The notes below the pieces were generated by a model. The model did no database searches, was not told the DNA's origin, and worked only from the letters and a program-made list of their open reading frames with translations. Below are positions 7,824 through 16,739 of a stretch of 64,000 bases of DNA, piece by piece. The position numbers and the translations under genes were made by a program. The stretch comes from Polyangia bacterium (lineage in GTDB: Bacteria; Myxococcota_A; Polyangia; Nannocystales; Nannocystaceae): the NCBI GenBank assembly GCA_030429545.1, contig JAUIFF010000010.1, positions 1 through 64,000 on the forward strand, read 5' to 3'. Each line of letters opens with the position of its first letter. Position 1 is the stretch's first letter.

Positions 7824-9671
7824 ATGCTGATCGAGGAAAATTCACCCGAATTCGACACGCTGTTCAAAAAGTTAGATGTGTGGGAGCAGTTCGAGAGCTA
7901 CCTTCCCTCGCACGAAACGCTGGTCCAGGCGATGGGCGACCCTTCCCTCGATCCGTATTCAGCCGTGAATGTAGAGCTGTTGAACAACCAGGGCGTCTCG
8001 GACCTGCAACGAGGAACACGGCGAATGATCCAGAAGATCGTGCTGCCCGGCAACATCAACGGCACCTTCGGGTTCCTGGGCTCGTCGATGCAGGCTCTCG
8101 AGAAGATCATGCAGTTTGAGAGCTTGCCTGACTTAATGGGTGAGAACGAAGTCTATGCCAAGCTCGGTGTTGCGGTCCAAGGGCAGAACCCGGCGCAGGC
8201 TATCAAAAAAGTTGCATTTGCAATCGGGATGTCTGCGTTGAGCGCAATGGGGCCTATCGGCGCAGCCGCAGCGGCGATCATTGGCTTTGGCGTGGCCATT
8301 CGAAATGCTTTTAAGAGTAAGAAAATTCGCGACGCGGAGGCGAAGGAGCAGGCCCTCCTCGAAGCGTACCAGTCCTTCCCACCGTTGCAGGAGCCCCGAC
8401 GAGATGTCGATTCGGACACAATTAACTTGCAGCTGCTCCCACGCCTTCAGAGTGGGGATTGGACGCCGATTTTTAGCCCGAGGTTTCAGGGGGCGTCCTG
8501 GCAAGTAATTCCGCGTATCGGGGGAGTCGCGCTCGCCCTTGGAGATATTGAGGAAGGGTATAAGAATCCGCTTGGCGAAGACATGAGCGTTTTTCGCCCG
8601 ACCGGTGGCATCGGCTTCTGGCCCGGACAAAATCGCATTACGTCCGTGATTCAAGCCTCCCTCGATCCAGCGTCGACACGGGTGCGGCGATATCTGCAGG
8701 GATTTCACCAAGACTTTTTGCTCGAGCAATCGATGGTCCGAGACGTCGGCGACTTTCTTGTCAACACAAACAAACTCGCATCAATCGCCTGGAGCTGGGT
8801 GTCCGACCTTGAGAATAGCCCCCACTTGTACAAGGTGGATATTCCAATGCTTCACACACTGTGGTCGGAGTATTGTCAAAAAGGACTCCAGGCTATCATC
8901 AAACGTCCCGTCGAGACTCGTGATATGCGCGACTTCTATAAGTCCGTGATCGCCTGTGCGGTTGGGACGTGGCAATGTTGGCATGATGAAGGGCGGTACA
9001 GGAACATTGGAGGCCGCGACCACGGGCGCGATATGGGGTACAAGGGCCACACCGCCGGTCAGGCGGGACCGAAGACTTGGGCCCCGAATCGCCACCCACG
9101 GCGGGGATGCGTGATTGCCCCGTATGAATCGAATGTCGGTGACCCAAGGTGCCTCACAACGATCTACGACACCCAAACACGATTGATCCTCGACCAGGTG
9201 GGTCAGAGACAGCGTTGGTACCTGCGCCACTCCCTGATGTGTGCCTACGTTAGACGCTCGTGGTCCGCGTTTAGGGGACCCGAGAACAAAGCTTTGCGGG
9301 ACCTTCTTGACCAGATGCGTGTGACCCTCTTGGATCACCCAGACAGGCAGTACGTCGTCCTGGATGATGTGCCCCCTGGCGAGCCCCTCCCGGACGGACG
9401 GGAGCTTCGAGAGGAACTGCGTAAGCGCGGGGCTGGCAAGGGATCTCGCGGATTTGGGAGGTTGGCCGCAAGCCCAGGTTGGATCCAGCCCCCGAAGGAT
9501 CCAGCCCCGGACGTCGCACCTGGTGGTCGAATGCCGTTCCAGGATCAAGTCGGTATCGGAGGGGAGCAGGAGGAGACCGAGCCGCGGCCGTGGTGGAGCG
9601 ATCGCCGAGTTGTCGGAGCTGGAATTGGCCTTGCGGTCGGAGGTAGCTTGCTCTGGTGGAATCGTCGTTGA
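7824..9671 (+). CDS. Large membrane-associated protein with Ala/Gly hydrophobic core and C-terminal anchor
   Basis: A 615-residue protein. Residues about 125-155 form an Ala/Gly-rich hydrophobic stretch (SALSAMGPIGAAAAAIIGFG), typical of membrane-inserting or glycine-zipper segments. The central part is rich in Trp and has a HDEGRYRNIGG/HGRDMGYKGH His-Gly region of unknown meaning. A Pro-rich linker (about 540-590) leads to a C-terminal membrane segment (VVGAGIGLAVGGSLLWW) with a basic end. It is the largest product of the operon and a candidate structural or pore protein. No family recognised. Confidence 0.5.
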   Translation: MLIEENSPEFDTLFKKLDVWEQFESYLPSHETLVQAMGDPSLDPYSAVNVELLNNQGVSDLQRGTRRMIQKIVLPGNINGTFGFLGSSMQALEKIMQFESLPDLMGENEVYAKLGVAVQGQNPAQAIKKVAFAIGMSALSAMGPIGAAAAAIIGFGVAIRNAFKSKKIRDAEAKEQALLEAYQSFPPLQEPRRDVDSDTINLQLLPRLQSGDWTPIFSPRFQGASWQVIPRIGGVALALGDIEEGYKNPLGEDMSVFRPTGGIGFWPGQNRITSVIQASLDPASTRVRRYLQGFHQDFLLEQSMVRDVGDFLVNTNKLASIAWSWVSDLENSPHLYKVDIPMLHTLWSEYCQKGLQAIIKRPVETRDMRDFYKSVIACAVGTWQCWHDEGRYRNIGGRDHGRDMGYKGHTAGQAGPKTWAPNRHPRRGCVIAPYESNVGDPRCLTTIYDTQTRLILDQVGQRQRWYLRHSLMCAYVRRSWSAFRGPENKALRDLLDQMRVTLLDHPDRQYVVLDDVPPGEPLPDGRELREELRKRGAGKGSRGFGRLAASPGWIQPPKDPAPDVAPGGRMPFQDQVGIGGEQEETEPRPWWSDRRVVGAGIGLAVGGSLLWWNRR

Positions 9672-9708
9672 GGTTGCCTCCAGATTCTCCATTTGGTAAA
9701 TTCTTCGA

Positions 9709-10482
9709 ATGTCTCGCGGAGATGGCGACAAATCGGAAGCACGTAGTCCGCAAAAAAATTCTTCGAACTATTTGTTGTTGCTTCTAACCCTTCTCACCGG
9801 GGGGCTCGGAGGGGCGGTCTTCACATGGTACATCCAGCGACCATCCCCGACTGAGGTTGTTTTTCAGTCAGCGCATATAGATCTGAGTGTAGATGGCATG
9901 AAAGACTTTGTGCCGTCATTGGCGCTGACCGTTGATGACAAACCAATCGACTCACTAGTTTACCGTGAGGTCAGTCTTCGAGCGATTTCAGGCGACTATC
10001 GCGAATCCCTAGAAGTAGCGTTCTCTTTAGACAGCGCTGACGATGAGGTCTTTTTCACGACTGAAACTCCATCGTCGATATACAAGTTTGATTGTAGCCT
10101 CGTCGGGCGAGAGCTTGTTTGCGGCATGGGCCCGATGCATTCTGGTGATGAAGTCGACTTCGTGCTTCGTGTTGCTTCACAAACAGGCCAACCTCTTCGA
10201 CCTTCTACCGCCGAGAACAACGCAATACTTCGGTCCGCTCTGGCTACAGAGCGTGACAAGAAGCTCGATGACCTTTATCGAATAGCGTTTTTTTCGCTGG
10301 TAATTGCAGGGTTAATAGGGATCCTTCTTTCAAAACTGCAACGATCGTTGCGCTCCGAAATAGTACTGAAGCCCCTTGCCGAGGGAGTCACCTATGCCGA
10401 GCTCGTCAAGGCTTCGATGGCCGAGAGGCGCCTCATTTTGTCGGACAGCTCGGAAAACGATGCTGGGGACTCTCAGAGCTGA
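9709..10482 (+). CDS. Two-helix membrane protein with extracytoplasmic domain
   Basis: A 257-residue protein with membrane segments at about 20-42 (YLLLLLTLLTGGLGGAVFTW) and about 192-210 (RIAFFSLVIAGLIGILLSKL), separated by a beta-rich domain of about 150 residues. The short C-terminal tail is acidic. No strong ribosome binding site precedes ATG 9709. Codon use is more AT-rich than in the operon upstream, so it may be a separate unit. Function unknown. Confidence 0.55.
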   Translation: MSRGDGDKSEARSPQKNSSNYLLLLLTLLTGGLGGAVFTWYIQRPSPTEVVFQSAHIDLSVDGMKDFVPSLALTVDDKPIDSLVYREVSLRAISGDYRESLEVAFSLDSADDEVFFTTETPSSIYKFDCSLVGRELVCGMGPMHSGDEVDFVLRVASQTGQPLRPSTAENNAILRSALATERDKKLDDLYRIAFFSLVIAGLIGILLSKLQRSLRSEIVLKPLAEGVTYAELVKASMAERRLILSDSSENDAGDSQS

Positions 10483-10549
10483 GGGGAGAGTCGACGATTG
10501 CAGGTGCCTCGACTTGGCAGAAGGGCTGCGAGTGTGATACGTCGCCAGT

Positions 10550-10870
10550 ATGCGTGCAAGTGCACTTTTCCTGCTCGTTCTCGTTGGTTGCAAGCTTCAA
10601 GCCGGTGAAGTTTGCGAAACGGATTCAGACTGTGCCAGCGGGCAATGTGTCGCCCTTGCAGCGTCCTCGATCCTACAGTGTGTTGAGGACTGTCCGTGTG
10701 AAGACGGATACAAGTGTGTAATCTCGAGTGTTTGCTACCCGTCATGCGCGAGCGACCGACCCTGCGAGGGGGATCTTGTCTGCAACCCGCAGTCATTTCT
10801 GTGCCTTCCGAGGTGCGAAGGTGACGACGACTGCTTGTACGGCACCTGCCAGGAAGGTCAGTGCTTGTGA
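10550..10870 (+). CDS. Small Cys-rich lipoprotein
   Basis: A 106-residue protein with a lipoprotein signal peptide (MRASALFLLVLVGC, lipobox Cys at 14). The mature part holds about 16 Cys in short repeats of the type CxxDxDCxxGxC and CxxGDDDCxYGTC, which resemble small disulfide-stabilised extracellular modules common in myxobacteria. It is probably anchored in the envelope; ligand unknown. Confidence 0.6.
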   Translation: MRASALFLLVLVGCKLQAGEVCETDSDCASGQCVALAASSILQCVEDCPCEDGYKCVISSVCYPSCASDRPCEGDLVCNPQSFLCLPRCEGDDDCLYGTCQEGQCL

Positions 10871-10955
10871 GAAACATCCTCGTTCAAGTGCGTGACCTCG
10901 TCGGTCTGGTATCCCTCAGGGTTGACAGAAATTTTGGAGTGCTCATGTTGTGTTA

Positions 10956-11273
10956 ATGGCAGTTGTGCACATCTGTTTTTCACCGGGACCCGATCTCGAT
11001 GGTTCCCCTCGATTTCTCCGGCGATTCGATATGACTCGAATTCCTTGTCAGGGTGAGTTTGTTAACCTCGGTAACGATAAAGCTGGAATTTCAGCTGACT
11101 ACGAGGTTGTTCTTGTCCACCATTGTCCCTTCCGACCACATGGCGTTGATGCCGAGATTTTTTTGCGGCGCGTCGATTTCACCGCCGTCATTACAGACGC
11201 GCATGAAAGGGACCTCGATCACCCTGTGACTAGTTCGGAGCCTCCCGAATCTTGGGGGGTGGAGGACGGTTAG
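10956..11273 (+). CDS. Small hypothetical protein
   Basis: About 105 residues. The start may be ATG 10956 or GTG 10950; TTGGAG at 10935-10940 fits the GTG better. The protein is beta-rich (VVHICFSPGPDLDGSPRF, then YEVVLVHHCPFRPHG) with no signal peptide or known motif. It is isolated between a lipoprotein gene and a convergent metalloprotease gene. Confidence 0.4.
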   Translation: MAVVHICFSPGPDLDGSPRFLRRFDMTRIPCQGEFVNLGNDKAGISADYEVVLVHHCPFRPHGVDAEIFLRRVDFTAVITDAHERDLDHPVTSSEPPESWGVEDG

Positions 11274-11310
11274 GTATAGACACTAGGGCAGCGTGTCGCC
11301 GTTGCAGTTG

Positions 11311-11937
11311 CTACCGCTGTCTCGCCCGCCAACTGTCGTAGTCTTCGTACCAGGGGGCACTCAGGCCCGGGGGAGGAGGTACCTCCCTTCTAGTTTTTCG
11401 ATAGTTGTCAAGTTTCGCCCTTATGTTGTTCTCCCCTGGGTCGCCTTGTCCCAGAAGAAAAACCTGGTAGGCCTCGTCTCCAAAAAGAGTCTCGTTTACT
11501 TCCAACTCGCTTGCCAGGAACTCAACAGATTGCCAATCCTTTTCAAGGATTTTTTGGACGTCCGATATTGCTGGCTTGACTTCCGCCGTTGATAAGTTGC
11601 GGGCGACCCCGTCTGCATCGCTTGTGGAGGTCGTTTCGATCCAAGACAACAAGTGGGGGACTGCGTAGTTCGGTGGCCTTGTTTTCTTGATGTGCTTGGC
11701 TTGGGCCCACGACCCAGCAAGGTAGATTCGGCCCCACACCCCTCGCTCGAGAAAGTGACTGTTGATTGCCAGTCCCCCCGTGGCCCTTGCCCGCTCCTGA
11801 AGCGATACCCACTGTATATCGATTCCCGGACAAAGGACGTAGGCGACGATGACATGACCAGCCTCGTGGATTGCGTTACTCCTGTCGAGAAATTCTTTCG
11901 AGACACCGAACCTTTTTGCAAGCTCTTCGTGATTCAC
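11311..11937 (-). CDS. HEAGH zinc metalloprotease paired with XRE repressor
   Basis: A 208-residue protein starting at GTG 11937, two bases after the stop of the HTH gene. The zinc-binding HEAGH motif lies at residues 24-28 (AIHEAGHVIVAYVL), in the style of M41/FtsH-type peptidases but without an AAA domain. A distal third ligand is likely among acidic residues around 105-150 (TSTSDADGVAR). The gene order, repressor then HExxH protease, matches the ImmR-ImmA type of phage and ICE switches, in which the protease inactivates the repressor. That functional link is inferred from order only. Confidence 0.6.
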   Translation of the reverse strand: MNHEELAKRFGVSKEFLDRSNAIHEAGHVIVAYVLCPGIDIQWVSLQERARATGGLAINSHFLERGVWGRIYLAGSWAQAKHIKKTRPPNYAVPHLLSWIETTSTSDADGVARNLSTAEVKPAISDVQKILEKDWQSVEFLASELEVNETLFGDEAYQVFLLGQGDPGENNIRAKLDNYRKTRREVPPPPGLSAPWYEDYDSWRARQR

Positions 11938-11939
11938 TT

Positions 11940-12221
11940 CTAGTCCTCGCGTGCTGATCGCCTGACTCGGCTGCCGTCACTGAGAACACAAAGGTCCACC
12001 TGCACCTCGGAACAGTCTTGCTCCGGCGGGTCGAAGACAATTCCGTGAGCTCGGAACGTGTTGACCAGCAGCTTTAGCGTGCTTCGCTGTGGAAGTACTG
12101 TCCCGCGCTCAAAGTTCCACACGGTTCCCTTTGAGACTGCCGACTTGGAGGCGAGGTCTTCGCGCGACCAGCCGAGCATCATTCGCGCGGCGAAGCATTG
12201 TGTCCCGTTCACAAAGCACAC
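11940..12221 (-). CDS. XRE-family HTH repressor
   Basis: A 93-residue protein, start GTG 12221 or GTG 12212. Residues about 8-65 form a classic Cro/C1 HTH (CFAARMMLGWSREDLASKSA, VSKGTVWNFERGTVLPQRST), followed by the segment FRAHGIVFDPPE seen in this small family. It is transcribed away from 12317 across an AT-rich region with a 31-bp palindrome, its probable operator. It is followed directly by the HEAGH protease gene. Confidence 0.7.
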   Translation of the reverse strand: MCFVNGTQCFAARMMLGWSREDLASKSAVSKGTVWNFERGTVLPQRSTLKLLVNTFRAHGIVFDPPEQDCSEVQVDLCVLSDGSRVRRSARED

Positions 12222-12270
12222 CTAGCACGGGCCTATCAGCCACCCCAGAACTCTCTAAATTTGACATATG

Positions 12271-12301
12271 ACTAAAATTAATAAAATTTATCAATTTTAG
12301 T
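12271..12301. promoter_or_regulatory. 31-bp near-perfect palindrome, probable repressor operator
   Basis: The outer arms ACTAAAATT (12271-12279) and AATTTTAGT (12293-12301) are exact inverted repeats. The inner arms ATAAA and TTTAT flank the centre A at 12286. Only one base pair of the fifteen is mismatched. It lies between the XRE gene and the gene at 12317, just after a TTGACA (12261-12266) and over a TAAAAT that could be a -10 element, so a bound protein would block transcription. Confidence 0.65.
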
Positions 12302-12316
12302 GATATCGTCTAACTC

Positions 12317-12673
12317 ATGACAGTCATCGAACTTGAGAAGGGCTCATGTGTGCCCACGATTTGGGCGCGGCTGCGAAAGGCTGGCGCCCGTTCTGTTGAT
12401 GTGCACGTGGAGGGGGTCGTGTGCTCGCTTCCAACAGGAAGAGCTGGGCCGTTTGTCCGAGCTTTGACGAAACAACTTGCTGTTCGGGTCGTGGTTGACG
12501 ACCAAGGCGTGGCGAAGGTGTTCCCGCGTCCCTACGTGGAAGTCACCGCGGAAGGAGTTCATATCAACGGGAGCTTTGCGACCCAGCCATGGCTTGACCA
12601 GTACACCAACGCGTGGCCCCAGCTTGGTGACGCTTTAAAACATCGGCTCTCGGGATTCGTGGTGGAATCATGA
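12317..12673 (+). CDS. Hypothetical protein divergent from the XRE gene
   Basis: A 118-residue, mixed alpha/beta, probably cytosolic protein (RSVDVHVEGVVCSLPTGRAG). Its start at ATG 12317 is 16 bases after the palindrome, so it is a likely regulated target. It overlaps the next gene by ATGA (12670-12673). No family recognised. Confidence 0.5.
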   Translation: MTVIELEKGSCVPTIWARLRKAGARSVDVHVEGVVCSLPTGRAGPFVRALTKQLAVRVVVDDQGVAKVFPRPYVEVTAEGVHINGSFATQPWLDQYTNAWPQLGDALKHRLSGFVVES

Positions 12674-13122
12674 CCTCGACCATCAACCCGGCGAACCACG
12701 AGACTTGCGACGTCTCTGAGCCACACGGCGACTGCGACGCTCCCACGCCCCACAGCTTCGCCAGCCCGATCTGTAGCGGCAAGGCTCTCGACGCAGAGCC
12801 AAAACCCGTGCCTGAGCCCGGACCGGTGCCCGCTGCCGGTGCCGGGAACTTTGTTTCATTTGACCGGCGCGCGACCACCGAGTTCGACCTCGACAGCCTT
12901 GACACCAGGAGTTTTCGGCCTGTCCGGCCGCGGGAAGTCGGCCGCGGGCCGCGATCTGCACTGACCGCACAGCCCGCGAAACGGTCCAGGGGCGACAGAC
13001 AGACCCGTCTCTACGACTGTTCCCTCGAGCTTCGTGAACAACCAAGAGTCGGGGCTACCATTGCCACCGTCATTGCGGTGATCGCGGGGATCCTTTGGCT
13101 CGTGCCGCGGGTTCGGTTTTGA
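12670..13122 (+). CDS. C-terminally anchored hypothetical protein
   Basis: A 150-residue protein, translationally coupled to the gene upstream through ATGA. The N-terminal 120 residues are polar, with Pro/Ala-rich stretches and few hydrophobic residues. The C-terminus is a single membrane segment (VGATIATVIAVIAGILWLV) with a basic end. This tail-anchor layout resembles several proteins of the 1-10 kb operon. Function unknown. Confidence 0.5.
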   Translation: MTSTINPANHETCDVSEPHGDCDAPTPHSFASPICSGKALDAEPKPVPEPGPVPAAGAGNFVSFDRRATTEFDLDSLDTRSFRPVRPREVGRGPRSALTAQPAKRSRGDRQTRLYDCSLELREQPRVGATIATVIAVIAGILWLVPRVRF

Positions 13123-13128
13123 CCGGTG

Positions 13129-14646
13129 ATGTGCGATAATAACACCGTGCCCGCTCGCCTCCTCTTCCTGCTCGTTCTCGTCAGTGCGTGCGGCGATCAC
13201 GATTCGATCCTCAATCAGATTCACCAACACAATAATGGCTACACCGGTGACGACACGACGGGATGGTCGACCACGGACTTCGAGGACTCCCACGACTTCC
13301 CGCCGGGGACAACCGAGGCGCCGGAGACCACCGACCCGACGGACCAGACATCGGGAACGGGGGGGCACGACCAGGGCGAGCTTTACCTGAGTGTCAACGT
13401 CGAGTCACTCACACAGGCTGGGAGCTTACTCCTAACCGTCGATACCGACACGATTGACTCTCTGGAGTCGCTCGACCTGTTTGTCTCAAACGTCGACAGC
13501 AATGGACCTGTCGAAAAGATCACGTGGCCCTTGGGGCAGGATTCACTCGAGTACATCGTCGACCACCCGGACGACAACGGGACCAAGGAGTTTCGTGTAC
13601 TTGCACAGACAGGCTCGGGCGCCCCGCTGATGGCGGCCACAACAGTGGTCGTCGACCTGCCGGCGTCGGGGTCGCTGAATTACACCTGGGTGGGTGCGCC
13701 CGGGACCACAGGCAAGGCCCTCGTGGTCCAGCCTGGGCAACCTGGGTTCTACGATCGTATGTTCCTCGTGGGCAACGCCGGGGATTTCGTCACGCTCTCG
13801 GAGGTGTCACCGTTGGGTGCGGTGGTCGAGCAAGGGCTTGCCGAAGATGACCCGCTCGACGTCACATCGGCTACAATGATGTCCGACGGGGACCTCGTCC
13901 TCGTCGGTTCCGTCGGCGAGGACGCGGAGGTCCGGCTCTACCACAAACTCCCCTATGGGAGTTGGGTACGGTACTGGGTGCGCAACTTCCCGGACACCGT
14001 GCTCCACGGGGCCGCGGCGATTGGCGCTGACGTCATTGTGGTTGGGGAAGCGATGGGAGTCGATGGGTTCGACGCCACGGCTTGGCAACTGACCGAATCG
14101 GGTGGGACGGTCTTTTCCGACACGTTGAGTGTGTTTGACGACGAGAACGACAAGCTTGACGCTTCGATCAAAAGCGTCTCCGTGCGCGATCAAACCGTTG
14201 TGTGTGCAGGATACCTACTTGAGAGATTCGACATGCTTGAGTTTATTAAGCACCCCCGCCTGTTTTCGTTCTCGTCGGGAGCACTGTCGACCGTGCCCCG
14301 CCCCAACACAGGTGACAGCGAGTATGTCGGTGGAGGTTTCGCTGGGGACAAGTTTATCGCGTGGGGGCGGTCGGACGAAACAAGCTTCCGCTCCACCTAT
14401 AAGCCTGACCTCAGCTACTACAAGTCTGTTGAATTCGAGGGCGAGGTGTTTGCCGCCGGACACGGGTACGCGGTTGGGAGCCTCGGGGGACGTCCGGCGG
14501 TGTTCCGAGACGGCTGGTTATTCCAGTCGCCCGAAGTCGGAAGGTTGAACGCGTTGGCCTTAGACAGATTTGGCATGCTCTACGCAACCGGGCATGTCGA
14601 AATCGGTGGCCACACGCGTTCGTTTGTAGTGGCCATTCACCCATAG
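13129..14646 (+). CDS. Lipoprotein with Thr-rich linker and probable beta-propeller
   Basis: About 505 residues. ATG 13129 is taken; GTG 13126 and GTG 13147 are alternatives, the last giving the shortest signal peptide. The lipobox is LLVLVSAC. A Thr/Asp/Glu-rich linker (to about residue 85) precedes a beta-rich body with repeats of the type GDLVLVGSVGEDAEVRL and ADVIVVGEAMG, which suggests a beta-propeller. Likely a surface or periplasmic protein of unknown ligand. It converges with the gene at 14659. Confidence 0.55.
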   Translation: MCDNNTVPARLLFLLVLVSACGDHDSILNQIHQHNNGYTGDDTTGWSTTDFEDSHDFPPGTTEAPETTDPTDQTSGTGGHDQGELYLSVNVESLTQAGSLLLTVDTDTIDSLESLDLFVSNVDSNGPVEKITWPLGQDSLEYIVDHPDDNGTKEFRVLAQTGSGAPLMAATTVVVDLPASGSLNYTWVGAPGTTGKALVVQPGQPGFYDRMFLVGNAGDFVTLSEVSPLGAVVEQGLAEDDPLDVTSATMMSDGDLVLVGSVGEDAEVRLYHKLPYGSWVRYWVRNFPDTVLHGAAAIGADVIVVGEAMGVDGFDATAWQLTESGGTVFSDTLSVFDDENDKLDASIKSVSVRDQTVVCAGYLLERFDMLEFIKHPRLFSFSSGALSTVPRPNTGDSEYVGGGFAGDKFIAWGRSDETSFRSTYKPDLSYYKSVEFEGEVFAAGHGYAVGSLGGRPAVFRDGWLFQSPEVGRLNALALDRFGMLYATGHVEIGGHTRSFVVAIHP

Positions 14647-14658
14647 TTCCTGCCGTTT

Positions 14659-15774
14659 TTATGTCGGCGGGTCCTCGCCACACAGCGCAAGCGATAGAGT
14701 GAGGACATCCATTAAAAACGGTCTGTAGTCCTCGGCACAGCGGCTACCGTGGATCGCGTGCTTCATGATGAAGTGCAAAAATTGTTCGTTGTACGCCCAG
14801 TAATCGTCCTTGAGGGTATTCTTCTCGCATACAGGGTCCGGATGTGTGGTGTCAGGCGAGATCCCGAGTACCACTATTTTATCGGGGTCGCCTCCCTTGG
14901 CGTCGAGGAACGCCTGGGCCCACTGATCTGGAGGTCCGCTAGGGGCGTTGACTCCACCAAAGTCCGAGAAATAAATCACGAGTAGTAGGGCCTCGTCCCG
15001 CAAAAACCCGAGGTTGCAGCCGCCGGGGACTTTCGTCATTGTCGGTCGCACAGCGTCGACCATCGCCTTCTCAGCCTTGAGGCCATCGACATCCGTCCAT
15101 CCGGTCTGGGTGATACACTCGAGCTCAGCTAGCAGGTCTTCGGCGTCTTCGGAGGTCGCAAACCGTTTCCCGGACCCGAGGACGCACCGTTCGTTTGCCG
15201 CGTCGAAGCCGGCGGGATAGGTGACCCCTGCGGCAAAGGTTGTGTCGCACTCCGACAGTTCCCCGTCGTAGGCCTTGCATGGGTAGGCCGGCGGCCCCAC
15301 GGGCCAGCACATGACTCCATCGTTGTTGGCACACTCGTCCTCACAGCCAACGATACCCCACCCAGCCCGGGTGTTCGCTACAAGCCAGTGGGTGTCAAAG
15401 TTGACGAACCACTCGATGAAGGTTGGCAACGTCTCCTGCAACGCGAACTCGAGTTTCGGGTAGTGCTCGTCCAGGTACCTGGTTGTGTCGAACGCGAACA
15501 GGATATCGATCTTGCCGCCGCAGTCAGGTCCGTCGGGGCCGAAGTCAGGCAAGATTCCGGTTGTCGTCGGGTGCTGTCCCGACGTCGAGCCGGTTGTCGA
15601 TGTTGTGCCTGTCCCGGTTGTATCAACGGTGTCAACGCTTCCCGTGGATGTCACCAACGTGGGCTCCGGCACGTCACCACTGGTTGTGGGCGTGAACGTC
15701 GTTGTCGTCGTGGTCCCGATCGAGGAGTCCGGTGCGCACGACAAAAGGAGCATCACGGCGGCAAGGGAGCGCAT
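14659..15774 (-). CDS. vWA-like lipoprotein with Thr-rich linker
   Basis: A 371-residue protein; ATG at 15774 begins MRSLAAVMLLLSC, a lipoprotein signal peptide. A Thr/Ser-rich linker (about 20-85) leads to a vWA-like domain beginning KIDILFAFDTT. The metal-ion site is degenerate, DTT in place of DxSxS. Several Cys probably form disulfides. A decayed paralogue with a 1-nt deletion and no 3' third lies at 27590-28277, and a fragment of the promoter and first codons recurs at 31643-31683. Confidence 0.6.
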   Translation of the reverse strand: MRSLAAVMLLLSCAPDSSIGTTTTTTFTPTTSGDVPEPTLVTSTGSVDTVDTTGTGTTSTTGSTSGQHPTTTGILPDFGPDGPDCGGKIDILFAFDTTRYLDEHYPKLEFALQETLPTFIEWFVNFDTHWLVANTRAGWGIVGCEDECANNDGVMCWPVGPPAYPCKAYDGELSECDTTFAAGVTYPAGFDAANERCVLGSGKRFATSEDAEDLLAELECITQTGWTDVDGLKAEKAMVDAVRPTMTKVPGGCNLGFLRDEALLLVIYFSDFGGVNAPSGPPDQWAQAFLDAKGGDPDKIVVLGISPDTTHPDPVCEKNTLKDDYWAYNEQFLHFIMKHAIHGSRCAEDYRPFLMDVLTLSLALCGEDPPT

Positions 15775-15812
15775 GTCTCTTGTATAACACGCTCCGACCT
15801 GGCAGGTAGAAG

Positions 15813-16739
15813 CTACTCCCTCACAGCAGCAAGACAACGTTTGAGCATATTCCATGTCTTGGCGGTACGGCTGTCACATAAATCAAGTGTTGCGATCTGA
15901 TTGGTATAGCGAGATCGCTCGGGGTGAGACGCACCAAGTCCGGTTGCCTCCCCGACAATAGCGTGTGCCTTTAAAATACTTACAGCCTCTTGCGTCTCTT
16001 CAATCTGTTGTGGATTAGCAATGGATATTACCTTGTCACCTTCGTATACGATATCCACAGAAATCGGGTTCTCAGGTCTGGTGGTGCTGGTATAGACAAG
16101 AAAGAAGTTGACCTTGGTGCTTGACACCTGTTCGGAGCAAATCCGCCGTAGTACGGCCAGTGTACTATCATCGGAATCAACGAAAAGACGGGAGAGTCGT
16201 TTGTAGATACTATCCGGCAACTCTGCGTTCTTTAGGTAGTGTCCAACCAGTACGGCAAGACACCGCCTTGCGTTCTCTCCAATCGAGTTTTGAATGGCGA
16301 GTAGACCGTTCTCTATCCCGGCGGCGAACCACTCCTTTTCTGCATTTTGTTCGACCCATATTTCAATCGAAAAATCGTCGCCGTTGGCAACGTAGTTGGC
16401 CACTCGCTCCGTAAACTTTTCGAACAGCCTTTGGCGACGTTGGTTGAGTCTTCTCTGAAAGAAATTAAATATCGGGGTCCCGACAAGATTCTGGGTAACG
16501 TCTTTGACGATTTCCTTAGACTCATTCATATGCTGAGCATACACAAATTCAATCGCCGAACGAAGTCCGCGGAGCTGGTCAAGCGAGTGCAAGCGAAAGC
16601 CAGCCCTACGGGCCGAGCCCACAGCTTTAGGTAGCACAGGACGCTCGATATCGAGCGCTGCTAGTGCGGCCGGTGCAAGATACTTTACCGGCGTCGATAA
16701 GGCGGTGTAGGGATCGTCGAATCTGTTGCGGGGTACCAC
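15813..16739 (-). CDS. Hypothetical cytosolic protein (variable gene of a duplicated locus)
   Basis: Up to 308 residues. The first ATG at 16739 gives a 113-base overlap with the HTH gene upstream, so a later start is probable. The protein is mostly helical (FNFFQRRLNQRRQRLFEKF) with a beta stretch near the C-terminus (KVNFFLVYTSTT, ISVDIVYEGDKV). No motif recognised. Base composition is clearly more AT-rich than the lipoprotein gene beside it, which suggests transfer. In the second copy of this locus the same slot holds an unrelated 680-residue protein. Confidence 0.45.
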   Translation of the reverse strand: MVPRNRFDDPYTALSTPVKYLAPAALAALDIERPVLPKAVGSARRAGFRLHSLDQLRGLRSAIEFVYAQHMNESKEIVKDVTQNLVGTPIFNFFQRRLNQRRQRLFEKFTERVANYVANGDDFSIEIWVEQNAEKEWFAAGIENGLLAIQNSIGENARRCLAVLVGHYLKNAELPDSIYKRLSRLFVDSDDSTLAVLRRICSEQVSSTKVNFFLVYTSTTRPENPISVDIVYEGDKVISIANPQQIEETQEAVSILKAHAIVGEATGLGASHPERSRYTNQIATLDLCDSRTAKTWNMLKRCLAAVRE

